A stretch of 64,000 nucleotides of DNA from Cellulomonas persica. GTDB taxonomy: Bacteria > Actinomycetota > Actinomycetes > Actinomycetales > Cellulomonadaceae. The notes under the pieces are model-generated. The model ran no database searches. It was given only the letters and a program-made list of their open reading frames with translations, and was not told where the DNA came from. Positions 9,557 through 20,687 of this stretch are shown piece by piece. The stretch covers positions 124,001 through 188,000 of the forward strand of contig NZ_BJUA01000001.1 of assembly GCF_007989825.1 (NCBI RefSeq), given 5' to 3'. Within the stretch, counting starts at the first letter, position 1; each line of letters opens with the position of its first letter. The position numbers and the translations under genes are program-made.

Positions 9557-9962
9557 CGATCCGCTCGACGGCCGCGCGCCCCTCGTCGTCGCCCGCGGCC
9601 GCCGCCGCGAGCACCACGTCGTGCCCGCTGCTGAGCGCCGCGGCCACCCGCCAGCTCGCGCCGTCCGCCCACCGCGCACCGGCACGCAGCGCGGTCGGCC
9701 GCTCGTCGCCGTGCAGCGGGAGCAGCGGCACGTCGTCGGGCGCGCCGCACGAGCGTGCGTACGCGCGGACGGTCTCGCGCGCGTCCGGCGCGGCCGCCTC
9801 GCCGTGGTGCACCGAGACGTCGACCGACGCGTCGAGGCCAGCGCTGCGCAGCCGGTACCGGTGACCCTCGAGACCGGTCGCCGTCCAGTCCTGCGGCACC
9901 CGGAGCCGGAACACGCCCTCGCGGACGAGCACCTGGCCGGTGACGGGGACCTCGTCGCTCAT
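9501..9962 (-). CDS. Hypothetical protein
   Basis: 153 residues starting MSDEVPVTGQVLVREGVFRL, with alternating hydrophobic strands and no signal peptide or membrane segment; the last residues are a run of Arg and Trp. I do not recognise the family; it recalls DUF1795-like small beta-rich proteins but I would not name it so. Its ATG overlaps the stop of the 9959 thioesterase by four bases (ATGA), so the two are translationally coupled. The 3' end overlaps the convergent SDR gene by 56 bases. Confidence 0.75.
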   Translation of the reverse strand: MSDEVPVTGQVLVREGVFRLRVPQDWTATGLEGHRYRLRSAGLDASVDVSVHHGEAAAPDARETVRAYARSCGAPDDVPLLPLHGDERPTALRAGARWADGASWRVAAALSSGHDVVLAAAAAGDDEGRAAVERIVTTLEPHQRDRRWWRRRR

Positions 9963-10456
9963 CGCGCCCCTCGACGCCGGATCGCGACGGGCTCCTCGAC
10001 GTACGGCGCCCACGCCGCGCGCTCGTCGGGCCCGATGCGCGTGGGCGAGCCGGTCGCCGAGTCGACGAGCACGAGCGTCGTGACGGCGCGCGCGTACACG
10101 ACCGACGCGGGGTCGGCCGCGGGCAGGTCGCGCACCTGGTAGCAGACGTCGAGGCTCGCCCCGCCCAGGTGGCCGATCCAGAGCTCGACGACCACGGGTG
10201 AGCGCCGGTAGCCGAGCGGCTTGACGTACTGGATCTCCTGGTGCGCGATGAACGTCGAGACGTGCGCGCCGGGGCCGGCGTCGATCACCGCCGTCGGCCG
10301 CGTCTCGGGCCGCTCGCCGTCCGGGCCCACGGGGTGCTGCCAGAACACCTCGATGCGCGCCTCCTCCAGGAGCCGGAGCATCTCGACGTTGTTGACGTGC
10401 GCGTACGCGTCCATGTCCGACCAGCGCAGCTGCACCGGGATCTCGAGCCTGGCCAT
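9959..10456 (-). CDS. Acyl-CoA thioesterase, 4HBT/YbgC hotdog family
   Basis: 165 residues, a single hotdog domain. WSDMDAYAHVNNVEML carries the catalytic Asp and the HVNN motif of the 4-hydroxybenzoyl-CoA thioesterase family. It should hydrolyse a CoA thioester in the cytoplasm; the acyl group cannot be told. It is the first gene of a two-gene unit with the small hypothetical at 9501 (ATGA overlap). Confidence 0.88.
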   Translation of the reverse strand: MARLEIPVQLRWSDMDAYAHVNNVEMLRLLEEARIEVFWQHPVGPDGERPETRPTAVIDAGPGAHVSTFIAHQEIQYVKPLGYRRSPVVVELWIGHLGGASLDVCYQVRDLPAADPASVVYARAVTTLVLVDSATGSPTRIGPDERAAWAPYVEEPVAIRRRGAR

Positions 10457-10597
10457 CCACGTCCTTCCTCACCGCGGCGGGCACTCACCTCGCCACCCGG
10501 CATCCTCCCGCGAGGACCGCGACGACGACCAACCGATGGTCCTGACAGCCGGCGCCGACCCGCTGCGCCCTCGTCCCGCCGTCACCGCGCCGGGCCG

Positions 10598-12385
10598 TCA
10601 CCGCGCCGCGGCCCGTGCGGCCTCGCGTCGACAGCGTTCGAGCGCGTCGCTCTGCACGGCGAGCGGGTCGACGACGAGCCGTCGGGCGACGTCGCGCACC
10701 GCCGCGCGCAGCCGTCGTCCGGCGGCCCGCGCACGCCGACGCGCCCCCAGCCGCCCCGCGAGCGCTCCCAGGCCCGCGAGCAGCACGCCGGCGAGCACCC
10801 CACCGACCAGCAGCACCGTGGGTGCGGGCGCCGGGCCCCAGACCGGCGTGCCGGGCCCGTCGAGCTGCAGGTACGCGGCCAGCGCGAGCCCCCCGAGCCA
10901 CAGCGCGCCCACGAGCGCCGCGGCGAGCAGCACCCACTGCAGCGCCGCGAGCACGCGCCACCACCAGACCGGCCGTTCCGGGAGCAGGGGCGTCCCCGCG
11001 ACGGCCCGGTCGAGCGCCTCGGGCAGCGCGGCCAGGTCGAGCTGGTCGCGCGCGGCGAGCACCCACGCGTCCGGCGCGCCCGCGAGCGCACCGCGCACGT
11101 GCTCGCGCACCGCGGTGGCGACGCGGGCCCGCTGCCCGGGACCGGCCTGCGGCAGGGACGTGCGCGTCAGCTCGGCCTGCCGTGCGTCGCGCGGGGCGAG
11201 CTCGCGCGACGCGAGGTGCAACCGGCGCAGCGGGTCGGGACGCAGGCGCGCGAGCCACCGGACGGGTGGCCAGCCCGTGCGCGCCCGGGCGCGGCGGGCG
11301 GCCGAGCGCCGGACGGCCTCGACGACCGTCGGCACGCCCGCGGCGTCCTCGAGCGCGTCGACCAGCTCGTCGGCGGCCGCGCGCACCCGTCCGGGCGCGG
11401 GCCGGCCGCACGCGCGGACCACCTCGTCGGCCACCGCGCGCAGGTCCGCGCCGAACCGCTGCGTGGTGGCCTCGCGCCGCTCGACCGCGAGCGCGACGAG
11501 CCCCCGCAGCTCGGCGATCCCCTCCCCCGTGCGGGCCGAGACGGCGAGCGTCCGCGCGCGGGACAGCCCGTCGAGCGCGGCCAGCCGGCGCAGGTCGGCG
11601 AGCACCGCGTCGGTCTCGGCCGGGCTCAGGCGGTCGGCCTGGTTGAGCGCGAGCACCACGACGTCGTCGTGCCCGACGAGCGTGCGCAGGTAGCGCTCGT
11701 GCAGGGCCGCGTCTGCGTACTTCTGCGGGTCGACGACCCACACGAGCAGGTCGGCGCGCTCGACGAGCCGCTCGGCGCGGACCCGGTGCTCGACGACGAC
11801 CGAGTCGTGGTCCGGCAGGTCGAGCAGCACGAGGTCCGGCGGCACGAGGTCGGCGTGGACCGCGTGCGCGCGTCGGCCCGGACGGCGCCGGGGCCTCACG
11901 GCGGCCTCGTCGCTCGCGACGAGCGTGTGGCGACGGCCGACCTCGAGCCAGTCGAGCAGGAGCGCGGCCCCGCCGTCCGGCGCGTCGTGCCGCACGTCGC
12001 GCCGTCCGTCGACGCGCGTGCCCGGCCGCCCGGGCTGCTCGTCGTGCGGCCCGCCCGCTGCGCGCCCGGCGCCGCCGGTCGTCGCCGCGGAGCCGGGGTC
12101 GGTCGGGGACGTGACGACCACCGCGAGCGCGTGGGCCGTCGTCGGCCGCTGCACGCCGGTCTCGGCGAGGTCCGCTCCGACGAGCGCGTTGAGCACCGAG
12201 GACTTGCCCGAGCCCGTCGCCCCCGCGAGCGCCACGACGGTGTGCCGCGACGACAGCCCGACCCGCTCCCGCACGCGGACCACGAGCTCACGTGCGTGCT
12301 CCACGAGCTCGGGCGGCAGACGGCCGTCGCCTGCGTCGAGCGCGGCCTCGAGCGCGGCCGAGCGTTCCTCGAGGAGAAGGCTCAC
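10598..12385 (-). CDS. YfjP/dynamin-like membrane GTPase, second gene of module A
   Basis: 595 residues with GTG start. N-terminal GTPase domain: P-loop GATGSGKSS at 55-63, G3 LDLPDHDSV, a shared block LVWVVDPQKYADAALH, and G4 NQAD. Near the C-terminus are two membrane segments (WVLLAAALVGALWLGGLALA and VLLVGGVLAGVLLAGLG) forming a hairpin, followed by an Arg-rich tail. This layout suits a dynamin-like protein that anchors in the inner membrane. Its GTG overlaps the stop of the 12382 gene (GTGA), so the pair is co-translated. It is a close paralogue of the gene at 17113. Cellular role unknown. Confidence 0.85.
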   Translation of the reverse strand: MSLLLEERSAALEAALDAGDGRLPPELVEHARELVVRVRERVGLSSRHTVVALAGATGSGKSSVLNALVGADLAETGVQRPTTAHALAVVVTSPTDPGSAATTGGAGRAAGGPHDEQPGRPGTRVDGRRDVRHDAPDGGAALLLDWLEVGRRHTLVASDEAAVRPRRRPGRRAHAVHADLVPPDLVLLDLPDHDSVVVEHRVRAERLVERADLLVWVVDPQKYADAALHERYLRTLVGHDDVVVLALNQADRLSPAETDAVLADLRRLAALDGLSRARTLAVSARTGEGIAELRGLVALAVERREATTQRFGADLRAVADEVVRACGRPAPGRVRAAADELVDALEDAAGVPTVVEAVRRSAARRARARTGWPPVRWLARLRPDPLRRLHLASRELAPRDARQAELTRTSLPQAGPGQRARVATAVREHVRGALAGAPDAWVLAARDQLDLAALPEALDRAVAGTPLLPERPVWWWRVLAALQWVLLAAALVGALWLGGLALAAYLQLDGPGTPVWGPAPAPTVLLVGGVLAGVLLAGLGALAGRLGARRRARAAGRRLRAAVRDVARRLVVDPLAVQSDALERCRREAARAAAR

Positions 12386-14322
12386 GCGCGCTCCTCGCCG
12401 TGGCGCCCGAACAGGCGCCGCCACAGCCCCACCCGGACCTCGTCGGGCGTGTCAGTGGGCTCGTCGTCGGTCGTCCCCGCACCGCGCAGCAGCCGCCCGC
12501 CGCCCGCGGGGACGGGTGCGGCCGCCTGCGCCGGGCGGGTCGCCCGCTCGGCCCGGGACGCGCGCGTCACGTCGCGGGCGGCCTCGCGCAGCGCGTCGCC
12601 ACGGGCGTCCGCCGCGCCGAGCGCGTCGAGCTGGGCGGTGAAGCGCGCGGCCTCCCGCTCGAGCAGCCCCTCGACGCGGGAGTCGAGCAGCTCACGGGCC
12701 TGGCCGGTCAGCCGGCGGACCGCGTCGTCCCCGAACACCGCCTCGAGCAGGCGCTGCGCGACGATCGCCGTGCCTCCCGCGATCCCGACCTCGACGCCGG
12801 TCACGCCGCCCGTCGAGGCGAACGCCGCGATCATGAGGCTGACCCCGAGCGCGTTGACGCCGAGCGACAGCCCGCGCGCGGTCCCGCGCCGCGCCGCGCC
12901 CTGGTCCGTGACGAGCGCGAGCACGTCCTGCTGCCAGCCGCGGATCTGCGCGTCGACCTCGCCGCGCAGGCCCAGCGACCCGCGCGCGAGGTCCAGCCCC
13001 GTGAGCAGCGCGGCACCAGCGGGGTCGGCGCGCCACGCCGCGTGCGCGCGCTCGGCGGCCTCGTCGGCGGCGTCGAGCACGACGGCTGCGAGGCCGACGG
13101 CGATCGCCTGCTCGACGGGCGGCACCGGCGTGGGACGCCCGCGGAAGAACCGCCCGAGCGCGTCACGCAGCCGCCCGACGCCCTCCTCGACCGACCGCAG
13201 CAGGTCGCCGGTCCCGACGAGGTCCTGCCAGCGCGCGAGCACCTCGCCACGCAGCATCGCGCCGTCCGACGTCGCCTCGCGCACGCGCTCGGACGCCTCC
13301 GCGTAGGCCGCCTCGACCGCGCCGCGCAGGCGCGCGTCAGCCTCGACCTGGACGTCGCCCGCGGCCGCGATGGTCTCCGCGCGCCGGACCAGGTCGTCGA
13401 CCACCCCGTCGCGCGTGGCGCGCGCGACGGCCTCGCGCGCGGGCGCGTCGGCACCGAGCGCGGTCAGCCAGGTCGCGACGTCGTGCACGGCCGGCGCAGG
13501 CAGCAGTCCGTCGACGAGCGTGGTCTCCCCCACCACGAACAGCGGCGCCTGCGTCAGCCCGTTCTCGTCCATCATGCGGCGTAGGTCGTCACCTGCGGCC
13601 CGCGCGCCGGCATCGACCCGGTCGACGACCAGCGCGACCTGCGCGTGCCGGTCGACCGCGCGGTGCAGGAGCTCCCACGGGACCGCGTCGGCGTACCGAG
13701 CGGCCGTCGTGACGAACAGCCACAGGTCCGCTGCGTCCAGGAGCTGGACCGCGAGCCGGCGGTTGGCGACCTCGACGGAGTCGACGTCCGGCGCGTCGAG
13801 CAGCGCGAGCCCGGGTGGGAGCGCGTCGGAGGCGACGAGCCGCAGCGCCCGCGCGTCGTCGCCCGGGGTGCGGTCCGGGCCCGACGGTGGCCCCGACGGG
13901 TCGCCCGCCGGGCGTCCGGACGACGTCACGCGCGCCAGGCCGGGCAGGATGCGGGCGGTCGAGAACCAGCGCTCGTCGAGCGGGTGGTGCACGAGAACCG
14001 GCGCGCGCGTCGTCGGGCGCAGGACGCCGGGCGCGGAGACCTGCTCGCCGAGCAGCGAGTTCACCAGCGTGGACTTGCCCGCACCCGTCGAGCCGCCCAC
14101 GACGACCAGCAGCGGCGCCGCGTGCGCGCGCAGGCGCGGCAGCAGGTAGTCGTCGAGCTGGTCGAGCGCGGCCGCCCGGTCGGAGCGCGCCCGCCGGACG
14201 TCGGTCACGTCGAGCGGCAGCTCGAGCGCGACGAGGCGGCTGCGCAGCCGTTCGAGCGCGTCGACGAGCGCGACCACACCGTCGGTGGGGTCGAGCGAGC
14301 CCGCGACCAGCCGTTCCGGCAC
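12382..14322 (-). CDS. Dynamin-family GTPase, first gene of module A
   Basis: About 646 residues. P-loop GGSTGAGKST at 76-85, a G3-like LLDAPDVDSV and a G4-like DRVD. The middle is helical, and a hydrophobic stretch around SLGVNALGVSLMIAAFA with a Gly-rich turn may be a membrane paddle. The end is charged and Pro-rich. I chose the GTG at 14322; the frame opens at 14376. It pairs with the 10598 gene by a GTGA overlap and is paralogous to the gene at 18594. Such pairs are known in actinobacteria (for example DynA/DynB of Streptomyces septation), but identity to those is not claimed. Confidence 0.82.
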   Translation of the reverse strand: MPERLVAGSLDPTDGVVALVDALERLRSRLVALELPLDVTDVRRARSDRAAALDQLDDYLLPRLRAHAAPLLVVVGGSTGAGKSTLVNSLLGEQVSAPGVLRPTTRAPVLVHHPLDERWFSTARILPGLARVTSSGRPAGDPSGPPSGPDRTPGDDARALRLVASDALPPGLALLDAPDVDSVEVANRRLAVQLLDAADLWLFVTTAARYADAVPWELLHRAVDRHAQVALVVDRVDAGARAAGDDLRRMMDENGLTQAPLFVVGETTLVDGLLPAPAVHDVATWLTALGADAPAREAVARATRDGVVDDLVRRAETIAAAGDVQVEADARLRGAVEAAYAEASERVREATSDGAMLRGEVLARWQDLVGTGDLLRSVEEGVGRLRDALGRFFRGRPTPVPPVEQAIAVGLAAVVLDAADEAAERAHAAWRADPAGAALLTGLDLARGSLGLRGEVDAQIRGWQQDVLALVTDQGAARRGTARGLSLGVNALGVSLMIAAFASTGGVTGVEVGIAGGTAIVAQRLLEAVFGDDAVRRLTGQARELLDSRVEGLLEREAARFTAQLDALGAADARGDALREAARDVTRASRAERATRPAQAAAPVPAGGGRLLRGAGTTDDEPTDTPDEVRVGLWRRLFGRHGEERA

Positions 14323-14343
14323 GTGGCCAGTCTGCCCGAGCAC

Positions 14344-14378
14344 GGGTGCCCCGGCCCGAGGAGCGGACCGGGGCACCC
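14344..14378. terminator. Hairpin upstream of GTPase module A
   Basis: A perfect 11-base inverted repeat (14344-14354 with 14368-14378), GGGTGCCCCGG and its complement, with a 13-base loop. It lies between the GTPase start and the ettA terminator. It may belong to the ettA terminator region or shape the GTPase leader. Confidence 0.4.
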
Positions 14379-14393
14379 GGACGTGCGCGCGGG

Positions 14394-14427
14394 GCGGACC
14401 CGACGACGACCACGTCGTCGGGTCCGC
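14394..14427 (-). terminator. Intrinsic-type terminator of ettA
   Basis: A perfect 15-base stem (14394-14408 with 14413-14427) and a four-base loop, ending 8 bases past the ettA stop at 14435. There is no clear T-run, as is common in high-GC actinobacteria. Confidence 0.75.
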
Positions 14428-14434
14428 GATGGCG

Positions 14435-16117
<1,683 letters not shown>

Positions 16118-16195
16118 TGGCTCGGTTCTCCGCCTCGGTGCTCGGGATGCTGGGGATCGCGCCCTCGCGGGGCGATCGGCGACCACCCGCCGACG

Positions 16196-16229
16196 CCGGC
16201 CCCCGCACGTGCGCACACGTGTGGGCCGG
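16196..16229 (-). terminator. Imperfect hairpin between ssb and ettA
   Basis: CCGGCCC pairs with GGGCCGG around a second pairing of CACGTG with CACGTG, with a small bulge. It lies about 36 bases past the ssb stop and may terminate ssb or sit in the ettA leader. Confidence 0.45.
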
Positions 16230-16264
16230 TCGTCGTCGGGATCGCGGTGCCCCAGCCTAGACGC

Positions 16265-16975
16265 TCACCGCCCGGCGAGCCCTCCTGCCGCGAGAGCGGC
16301 GTCGATCGCGGCGCGCTCGTCCTCGTCGTCCCCGTCGTCGTAGGCGGCGTCGAGGTCGCGCTCGTCGAGGTCGTGCCCGTCGAGGTCCTGCTCGTCGAGG
16401 TCCTGCAGGACGTCGCTCTCGTCGACGAGCCGCTCGTCGCGCGCGGCGGAGTCCGCCGACGCGTCCGACCCGGGCCCCGACGCCGGTGGCGAGCCAGCGT
16501 CCCCGCGACCGCCCGACGCGTCGTCGACCACCTCGACGAACCGCGTGAGGTCCACGGGGCGCTCGGCGCGGACCTCGTCGGGCGACTGCACGGCAGGACC
16601 GGACAGCGTCCGCTGGAACGGACCGACCGTGCCGAAGCTGAGGTCGACCCCGATCGCCGTCGCCTCGAGGACGAGCGACGTGCGCAGCGCGCCGCCGGCG
16701 TCCTGCCACTCGCGCGTGGACAGCCGCCCCTGCACGACGACGGGCACACCCTTGCGCAGCGACAGCCCGGTGTTGACCGCGAGCGCGCGCCAGGCCTTGA
16801 CCTGGAACCACTCCGTCTGCGAGTCCTGCCACTGCCCGGTCTGCCGGTTCCACCAGCGTCGCGTGCTGCCGAGGCGGAACGTCGTGTACGCCGCCCGACC
16901 GTCCTGCGCGGGCAGCGTCGTGATCTCGCTGCCCACCCACCCCGTGACCGTGAGGTCGAGGGTCCCGTTGCTCAT
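16265..16975 (-). CDS. ssb: Single-stranded DNA-binding protein, paralogue with acidic tail
   Basis: 236 residues. The OB-fold is residues 1 to about 110, with TVTGWVGSE, WNRQTGQW and VKAWRALAVNTGLSLRKG. It binds ssDNA; SSB paralogues of this kind in actinobacteria serve competence or sporulation rather than bulk replication. The tail is long and acidic, with an LDEQDLDGHDLDERDLD run, and ends GGLAGR, so it lacks the DDIPF tip that recruits partner proteins. A good Shine-Dalgarno AGGGAGG precedes ATG 16975. The essential ssb beside rpsF/rpsR is presumably elsewhere. Confidence 0.88.
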   Translation of the reverse strand: MSNGTLDLTVTGWVGSEITTLPAQDGRAAYTTFRLGSTRRWWNRQTGQWQDSQTEWFQVKAWRALAVNTGLSLRKGVPVVVQGRLSTREWQDAGGALRTSLVLEATAIGVDLSFGTVGPFQRTLSGPAVQSPDEVRAERPVDLTRFVEVVDDASGGRGDAGSPPASGPGSDASADSAARDERLVDESDVLQDLDEQDLDGHDLDERDLDAAYDDGDDEDERAAIDAALAAGGLAGR

Positions 16976-17112
16976 GCTGCCTCCCTGCGCGGTGGCTCCG
17001 TGGGATCGGAGCGCGTGCCCGCAGCCTCGCGGCGGGGCGCGCCATCGGGAGGGTGGCAGAGACGATCTGGGGACGGATCCGGCGATGACGAGGGCTGGGG
17101 TCGGGTCGCGGG

Positions 17113-18597
17113 TCAGCCGCGCGCGGCCTCGAGCAGCCCGCGCACCTTACGGTGCTCGCCCACGACCTCGGCCGCGGGCTGCACGAGGTCGCGGCGCGCG
17201 ACCGCCTCGATCGCCGCGCGGCCCTCGTCCCGCACCCGCTGGCTGCTGCGCTGCGCCGCCCGGTTGCGCACGACGCGCGACACGACGAAGCACACGGCCG
17301 CCACGATCGCGCAGCCGATCCCGACCTCGAGCGCGACGCCCACTCCCCTGCCGCCCACGAGCTCGCCCATGCCGATACCGCCGACGACGAGCGCCGCGAG
17401 TCCGAGCACGCCCGCGACGACGCCCAGCACCGCGGCTGCGCGCGAGCGCCGCACGGTCACCGTGACGTCGCCGAGCGCCTCGCCCAGGTGACGCCCCAGG
17501 TCCTGGGCGCCCGCCACCCGCTCGCGCACCGCGCCGGCCCACCGCGCCGGCAGGTCCGCGGTCGCTCCCGCGAGCCACGAGTCGCGCGCGAGCCGCACGG
17601 CGTCGGGGTGCACCGGCACGATCTGCGGGACCCGCACACCACGTCCGCGCACGGCCGCCGCGACCGCGTCGGTGACGGCGTCCATGCCCGAGGCCTCGGC
17701 GAGCGAGGCGACGATCGGGCCGGTCGCGAGGGCGGCCGGGGCGGGCTCGCGAGGGGCGACGCCCTCGGTGAGCCGCCGTGCGGTCGCGGTGACCTCCTGC
17801 TCGGCGCGCCGTGCCGCGAGCGACCGCTCCGCGACCACGGCCGCGAGACCCGCGCGCAGCTCGCGGATGCCCTCGTCGGTCACCGCGGAGGCCGCGACCA
17901 CCGGCACGTCGGGCAGTCCGTCGTCGGCGAGCAGACGCGCCACGTCCGCCAGCAGGGGCTCGCGCTCCTGCGGCCGCACGGTGTCGACCTGGTTGAGCAC
18001 GACGAGCATCGAGGTGTCCTGGCCCGCGAGCGCACGCAGGTAGCCCGCGTGCAGGGCCTCGTCGGCGTACTTCTGCGGGTCGACCACCCACACCAGGAGG
18101 TCCGCCTGCGGCAGCAGCCGGTCGACGACCGCACGGTGCGCCGGCTCGACCGAGTCGTGGTCGGGCAGGTCCAGCAGCACGAGCCCGCGCAGCGGCGCCT
18201 CGGTCTCGCCGTCCAGCAGGCTCTCGCGCTGGATGCGCAGGTCGGGGTGCACGCCGAGCCAGTCGAGCACGTCGGCACCGCCCGGCCCCCAGACGCACGC
18301 GGTGACCTGCGAGCTCGTCGGACGACGCACCCCGACCTCGGCGAACTGCAGCCCGGACACGCGGTTGAACAGGCTGGACTTGCCCGAGCCCGTGCCGCCG
18401 GCGAGCGCCACGACCGTGTGGTCGACGCCGAGCGCGAGCCGCTCGCGCAGCCGCGCGATCGCCGCGCGGGCCTCGTCGGCGCCGTCCGGGTCGAGCCGCG
18501 TCCCGCCCAGCTCGAGCGCGTCCTCGAGCGCGCTCACGCGCGCCTGCAGCGCACGCGTCTCCTCACCGACCGTCACGCTCGTCGTCGACGCGCTCAT
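17113..18597 (-). CDS. YfjP/dynamin-like membrane GTPase, second gene of module B
   Basis: 494 residues. P-loop GGTGSGKSS at 67-75, LDLPDHDSVEP, LLVWVVDPQKYADEALH, G4 LNQVD. Two adjacent membrane segments follow near residues 395-450 (AAVLGVVAGVLGLAALVVGG and ALEVGIGCAIVAAVCFVVS), then a basic C-terminal region. It matches the 10598 protein motif by motif. ATG 18597 overlaps the stop of the 18594 gene (ATGA), so the two are co-translated. Likely a membrane-remodelling GTPase of unknown role. Confidence 0.85.
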   Translation of the reverse strand: MSASTTSVTVGEETRALQARVSALEDALELGGTRLDPDGADEARAAIARLRERLALGVDHTVVALAGGTGSGKSSLFNRVSGLQFAEVGVRRPTSSQVTACVWGPGGADVLDWLGVHPDLRIQRESLLDGETEAPLRGLVLLDLPDHDSVEPAHRAVVDRLLPQADLLVWVVDPQKYADEALHAGYLRALAGQDTSMLVVLNQVDTVRPQEREPLLADVARLLADDGLPDVPVVAASAVTDEGIRELRAGLAAVVAERSLAARRAEQEVTATARRLTEGVAPREPAPAALATGPIVASLAEASGMDAVTDAVAAAVRGRGVRVPQIVPVHPDAVRLARDSWLAGATADLPARWAGAVRERVAGAQDLGRHLGEALGDVTVTVRRSRAAAVLGVVAGVLGLAALVVGGIGMGELVGGRGVGVALEVGIGCAIVAAVCFVVSRVVRNRAAQRSSQRVRDEGRAAIEAVARRDLVQPAAEVVGEHRKVRGLLEAARG

Positions 18598-20429
18598 GTG
18601 AGCCCCTTGATCACGGCCAGCCGCAGGCGCAGGCGCGACGCGGCGTCGGACGCGAGGTCCGGATCGGCGAGCGGCGCGGCGGCGTCGTCCCGCACGAGAG
18701 TCACGCGCGCACGCGCACGCCGCTCCAGGTCGTCGCGCAGGTCGTCCACCACGCCCGGCGCTGCGGGTCCGACGAGCGTGCCGAGAGTCGCGCTCGCATC
18801 GTCCAGGCCGGCGGCGGCGGCCAGCGCGACGGTCGCGAGCGACTCCTCGCCGAGCGCCTTGACGGCCTTGTCGCGCCGCTTGCGGGTCGCGGCGTCCACC
18901 GCGTCGTCCGCGAGCGCGGCGCGCACCGCCCGGATGCCCTGCCCGACCCACGCGCGCGCGGCCTGCTCGGACGCACCGTCGGGCCCGGTCGGGCGCGCGG
19001 CCCACCGCTCGAGCACGGCGACCGCCCCGGGCGGCCCGTCCGCGAGCGCCGCCCGCAGGTCACGGTCGGCGTCCTGCGCGGACGCCGTCAGGACGGCGGT
19101 CGCTGCGTGCGTCACCTCGGTGCGCAGCGCGCCGACCGCGCTCTCGCGCTCGGCGCGTCCGCGACCCGAGCCGCGCACCTTCCCGCCGCGCACGACGGAC
19201 CCGAGCGCACCGCGCGGGGACGTCAGCTCGGCCCAGCGCACGCCCACGGCACCGCGGGCCACGTCGCCGCGCGCCACCGCCGCGCTCGCGCGCTCGAGCG
19301 GCTCGGCGACCGCGGCGTCGAGCAGCGCACCGACCTGCGCGGCGGCGTCCGCCTGGTCCTGCACGGCCTCGGCCAGCTCGTCGACCCACGCCCGCAGGGC
19401 CGTCAGCGACCCACGCAGCGTGCGTCCGATCACGGTCCGCGCGCGGTCCGGGCCCGCGAGCATGAGCAGCCAGCGCCGCACGGGCGCGACGACACGCGGC
19501 TCGAGCGGACCCTCGTGCGGTCCCTGGTCGGGCACGACGAACAACGCGGATCCCGCCAGGCCGTGCTCACGGAGCCGCGCGAGCAGGTCGCCGCGCACCG
19601 CGGGCAGCGACGACGACGGGACGCGGTTGAGCACCATCGCGATCGACGCGCCGCGCGAGACCGCGTCCTGCAGCACACGCCACGGCAGCGCGTCGCCGTA
19701 GCGTGCGGCCGTCGTGACGAACAGCCACAGGTCGGCCGCCTCGAGCAGCCGGTGGGCCGCGTCGCGGTTGGCGTCGAGCACGGAGTCGAGGTCGGGCGCG
19801 TCGAGCAGCGCGATGCCGCGGGGCACGGCCTCGTCGGCGATCGCCCGCGCCGTCCCGACGAGCGGGTGCGCGGCGAGCAGGTCGGCGTCGCCCGGGTGGT
19901 GCACGAGCACGGGTTCGCGCGTCGTCGGGCGCAGCACGCCCGCGGTCGTCACCTCGCGGCCGACGAGCGAGTTCACGAGCGTGGACTTGCCCGCACCCGT
20001 CGACCCGGCGACGACGACCACCGCGGGCGCCGACAGCTCGGTCAGGCGCGGCACGAGGTGCTCGCGGAGCTGGTCGACCAGCCGTGCACGCGACGCGCGC
20101 GCCGCGGCGGTGCCCGGCAGGTCGAGCGGGAACGTCGTCTCCTCGACGTCCCGGCGCAGGTCACGCACCGCGTCCAGCAGCGAGCCCGCGGCCAGCGGGC
20201 GGGCGAGGATCTCGCGCGGGTCGTCGGCGGTGTGGCGGCCGGCGTGCCGCTCGGCCTCGTCGACCTCGGGAAGCGCGTGGCGCGCACCCCCGCCGACGGG
20301 ACCGCCCCCAGGCTCTCCCGTCGACCCGCCCGCCGGGCCGTCCGTCAGCAGGCTCGCGGCCGCGCCCGCCGGGGCGTCTCCCGCGGGCTCTGCTGCCGTG
20401 GTGCCGGGCTGGACGCTCACGGCGCCCAT
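18594..20429 (-). CDS. Dynamin-family GTPase, first gene of module B
   Basis: 611 residues. The first 70 are Gly/Pro/Ala-rich and probably disordered. P-loop GSTGAGKST at 142-150, LLDAPDLDSV as G3, LNRV as G4. The rest is helical with basic patches (TRKRRDKAVKALG); no clear membrane helix, unlike its partner. Same gene order and same motif variants as module A (12382), so the two modules are duplicates. ATG 20429 was chosen from two in-frame ATGs. ATGA overlap with the 17113 gene. Confidence 0.82.
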   Translation of the reverse strand: MGAVSVQPGTTAAEPAGDAPAGAAASLLTDGPAGGSTGEPGGGPVGGGARHALPEVDEAERHAGRHTADDPREILARPLAAGSLLDAVRDLRRDVEETTFPLDLPGTAAARASRARLVDQLREHLVPRLTELSAPAVVVVAGSTGAGKSTLVNSLVGREVTTAGVLRPTTREPVLVHHPGDADLLAAHPLVGTARAIADEAVPRGIALLDAPDLDSVLDANRDAAHRLLEAADLWLFVTTAARYGDALPWRVLQDAVSRGASIAMVLNRVPSSSLPAVRGDLLARLREHGLAGSALFVVPDQGPHEGPLEPRVVAPVRRWLLMLAGPDRARTVIGRTLRGSLTALRAWVDELAEAVQDQADAAAQVGALLDAAVAEPLERASAAVARGDVARGAVGVRWAELTSPRGALGSVVRGGKVRGSGRGRAERESAVGALRTEVTHAATAVLTASAQDADRDLRAALADGPPGAVAVLERWAARPTGPDGASEQAARAWVGQGIRAVRAALADDAVDAATRKRRDKAVKALGEESLATVALAAAAGLDDASATLGTLVGPAAPGVVDDLRDDLERRARARVTLVRDDAAAPLADPDLASDAASRLRLRLAVIKGLT

Positions 20430-20614
20430 TCTCGCGGCCAGGGATGACCTGCACAAACGCGCCACGCGGTCGACCGGGTTCCGATTCGTCCGGAACCGGA
20501 CGAGCAGCCCGACGCGCGTCGACGACCTGGCGGCCGTACGGGTGCAGCGTGACGGCCGCGCGGACCCGGCCCGGGAACCGCAACCACACCGGCGGTGGGC
20601 GCCCAGACGGTGGG

Positions 20615-20687
20615 CGCCCCCGGCAGGACTCGAACCTGCGACCGACCGCTTAGAAGGCGGCTGCTCTGTCCACTGAGCTACGGGGGC
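20615..20687 (-). tRNA. tRNA-Arg (TCT)
   Basis: Cloverleaf of 73 bases with discriminator G. The acceptor GCCCCCG pairs with CGGGGGC, the D arm reads GCTCAGTGGACAGAGC, the anticodon loop is CTTCTAA with TCT, and the T loop is TTCGAGT. The CCA end is not encoded. It reads AGA/AGG, rare codons in this GC-rich genome. Confidence 0.95.
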
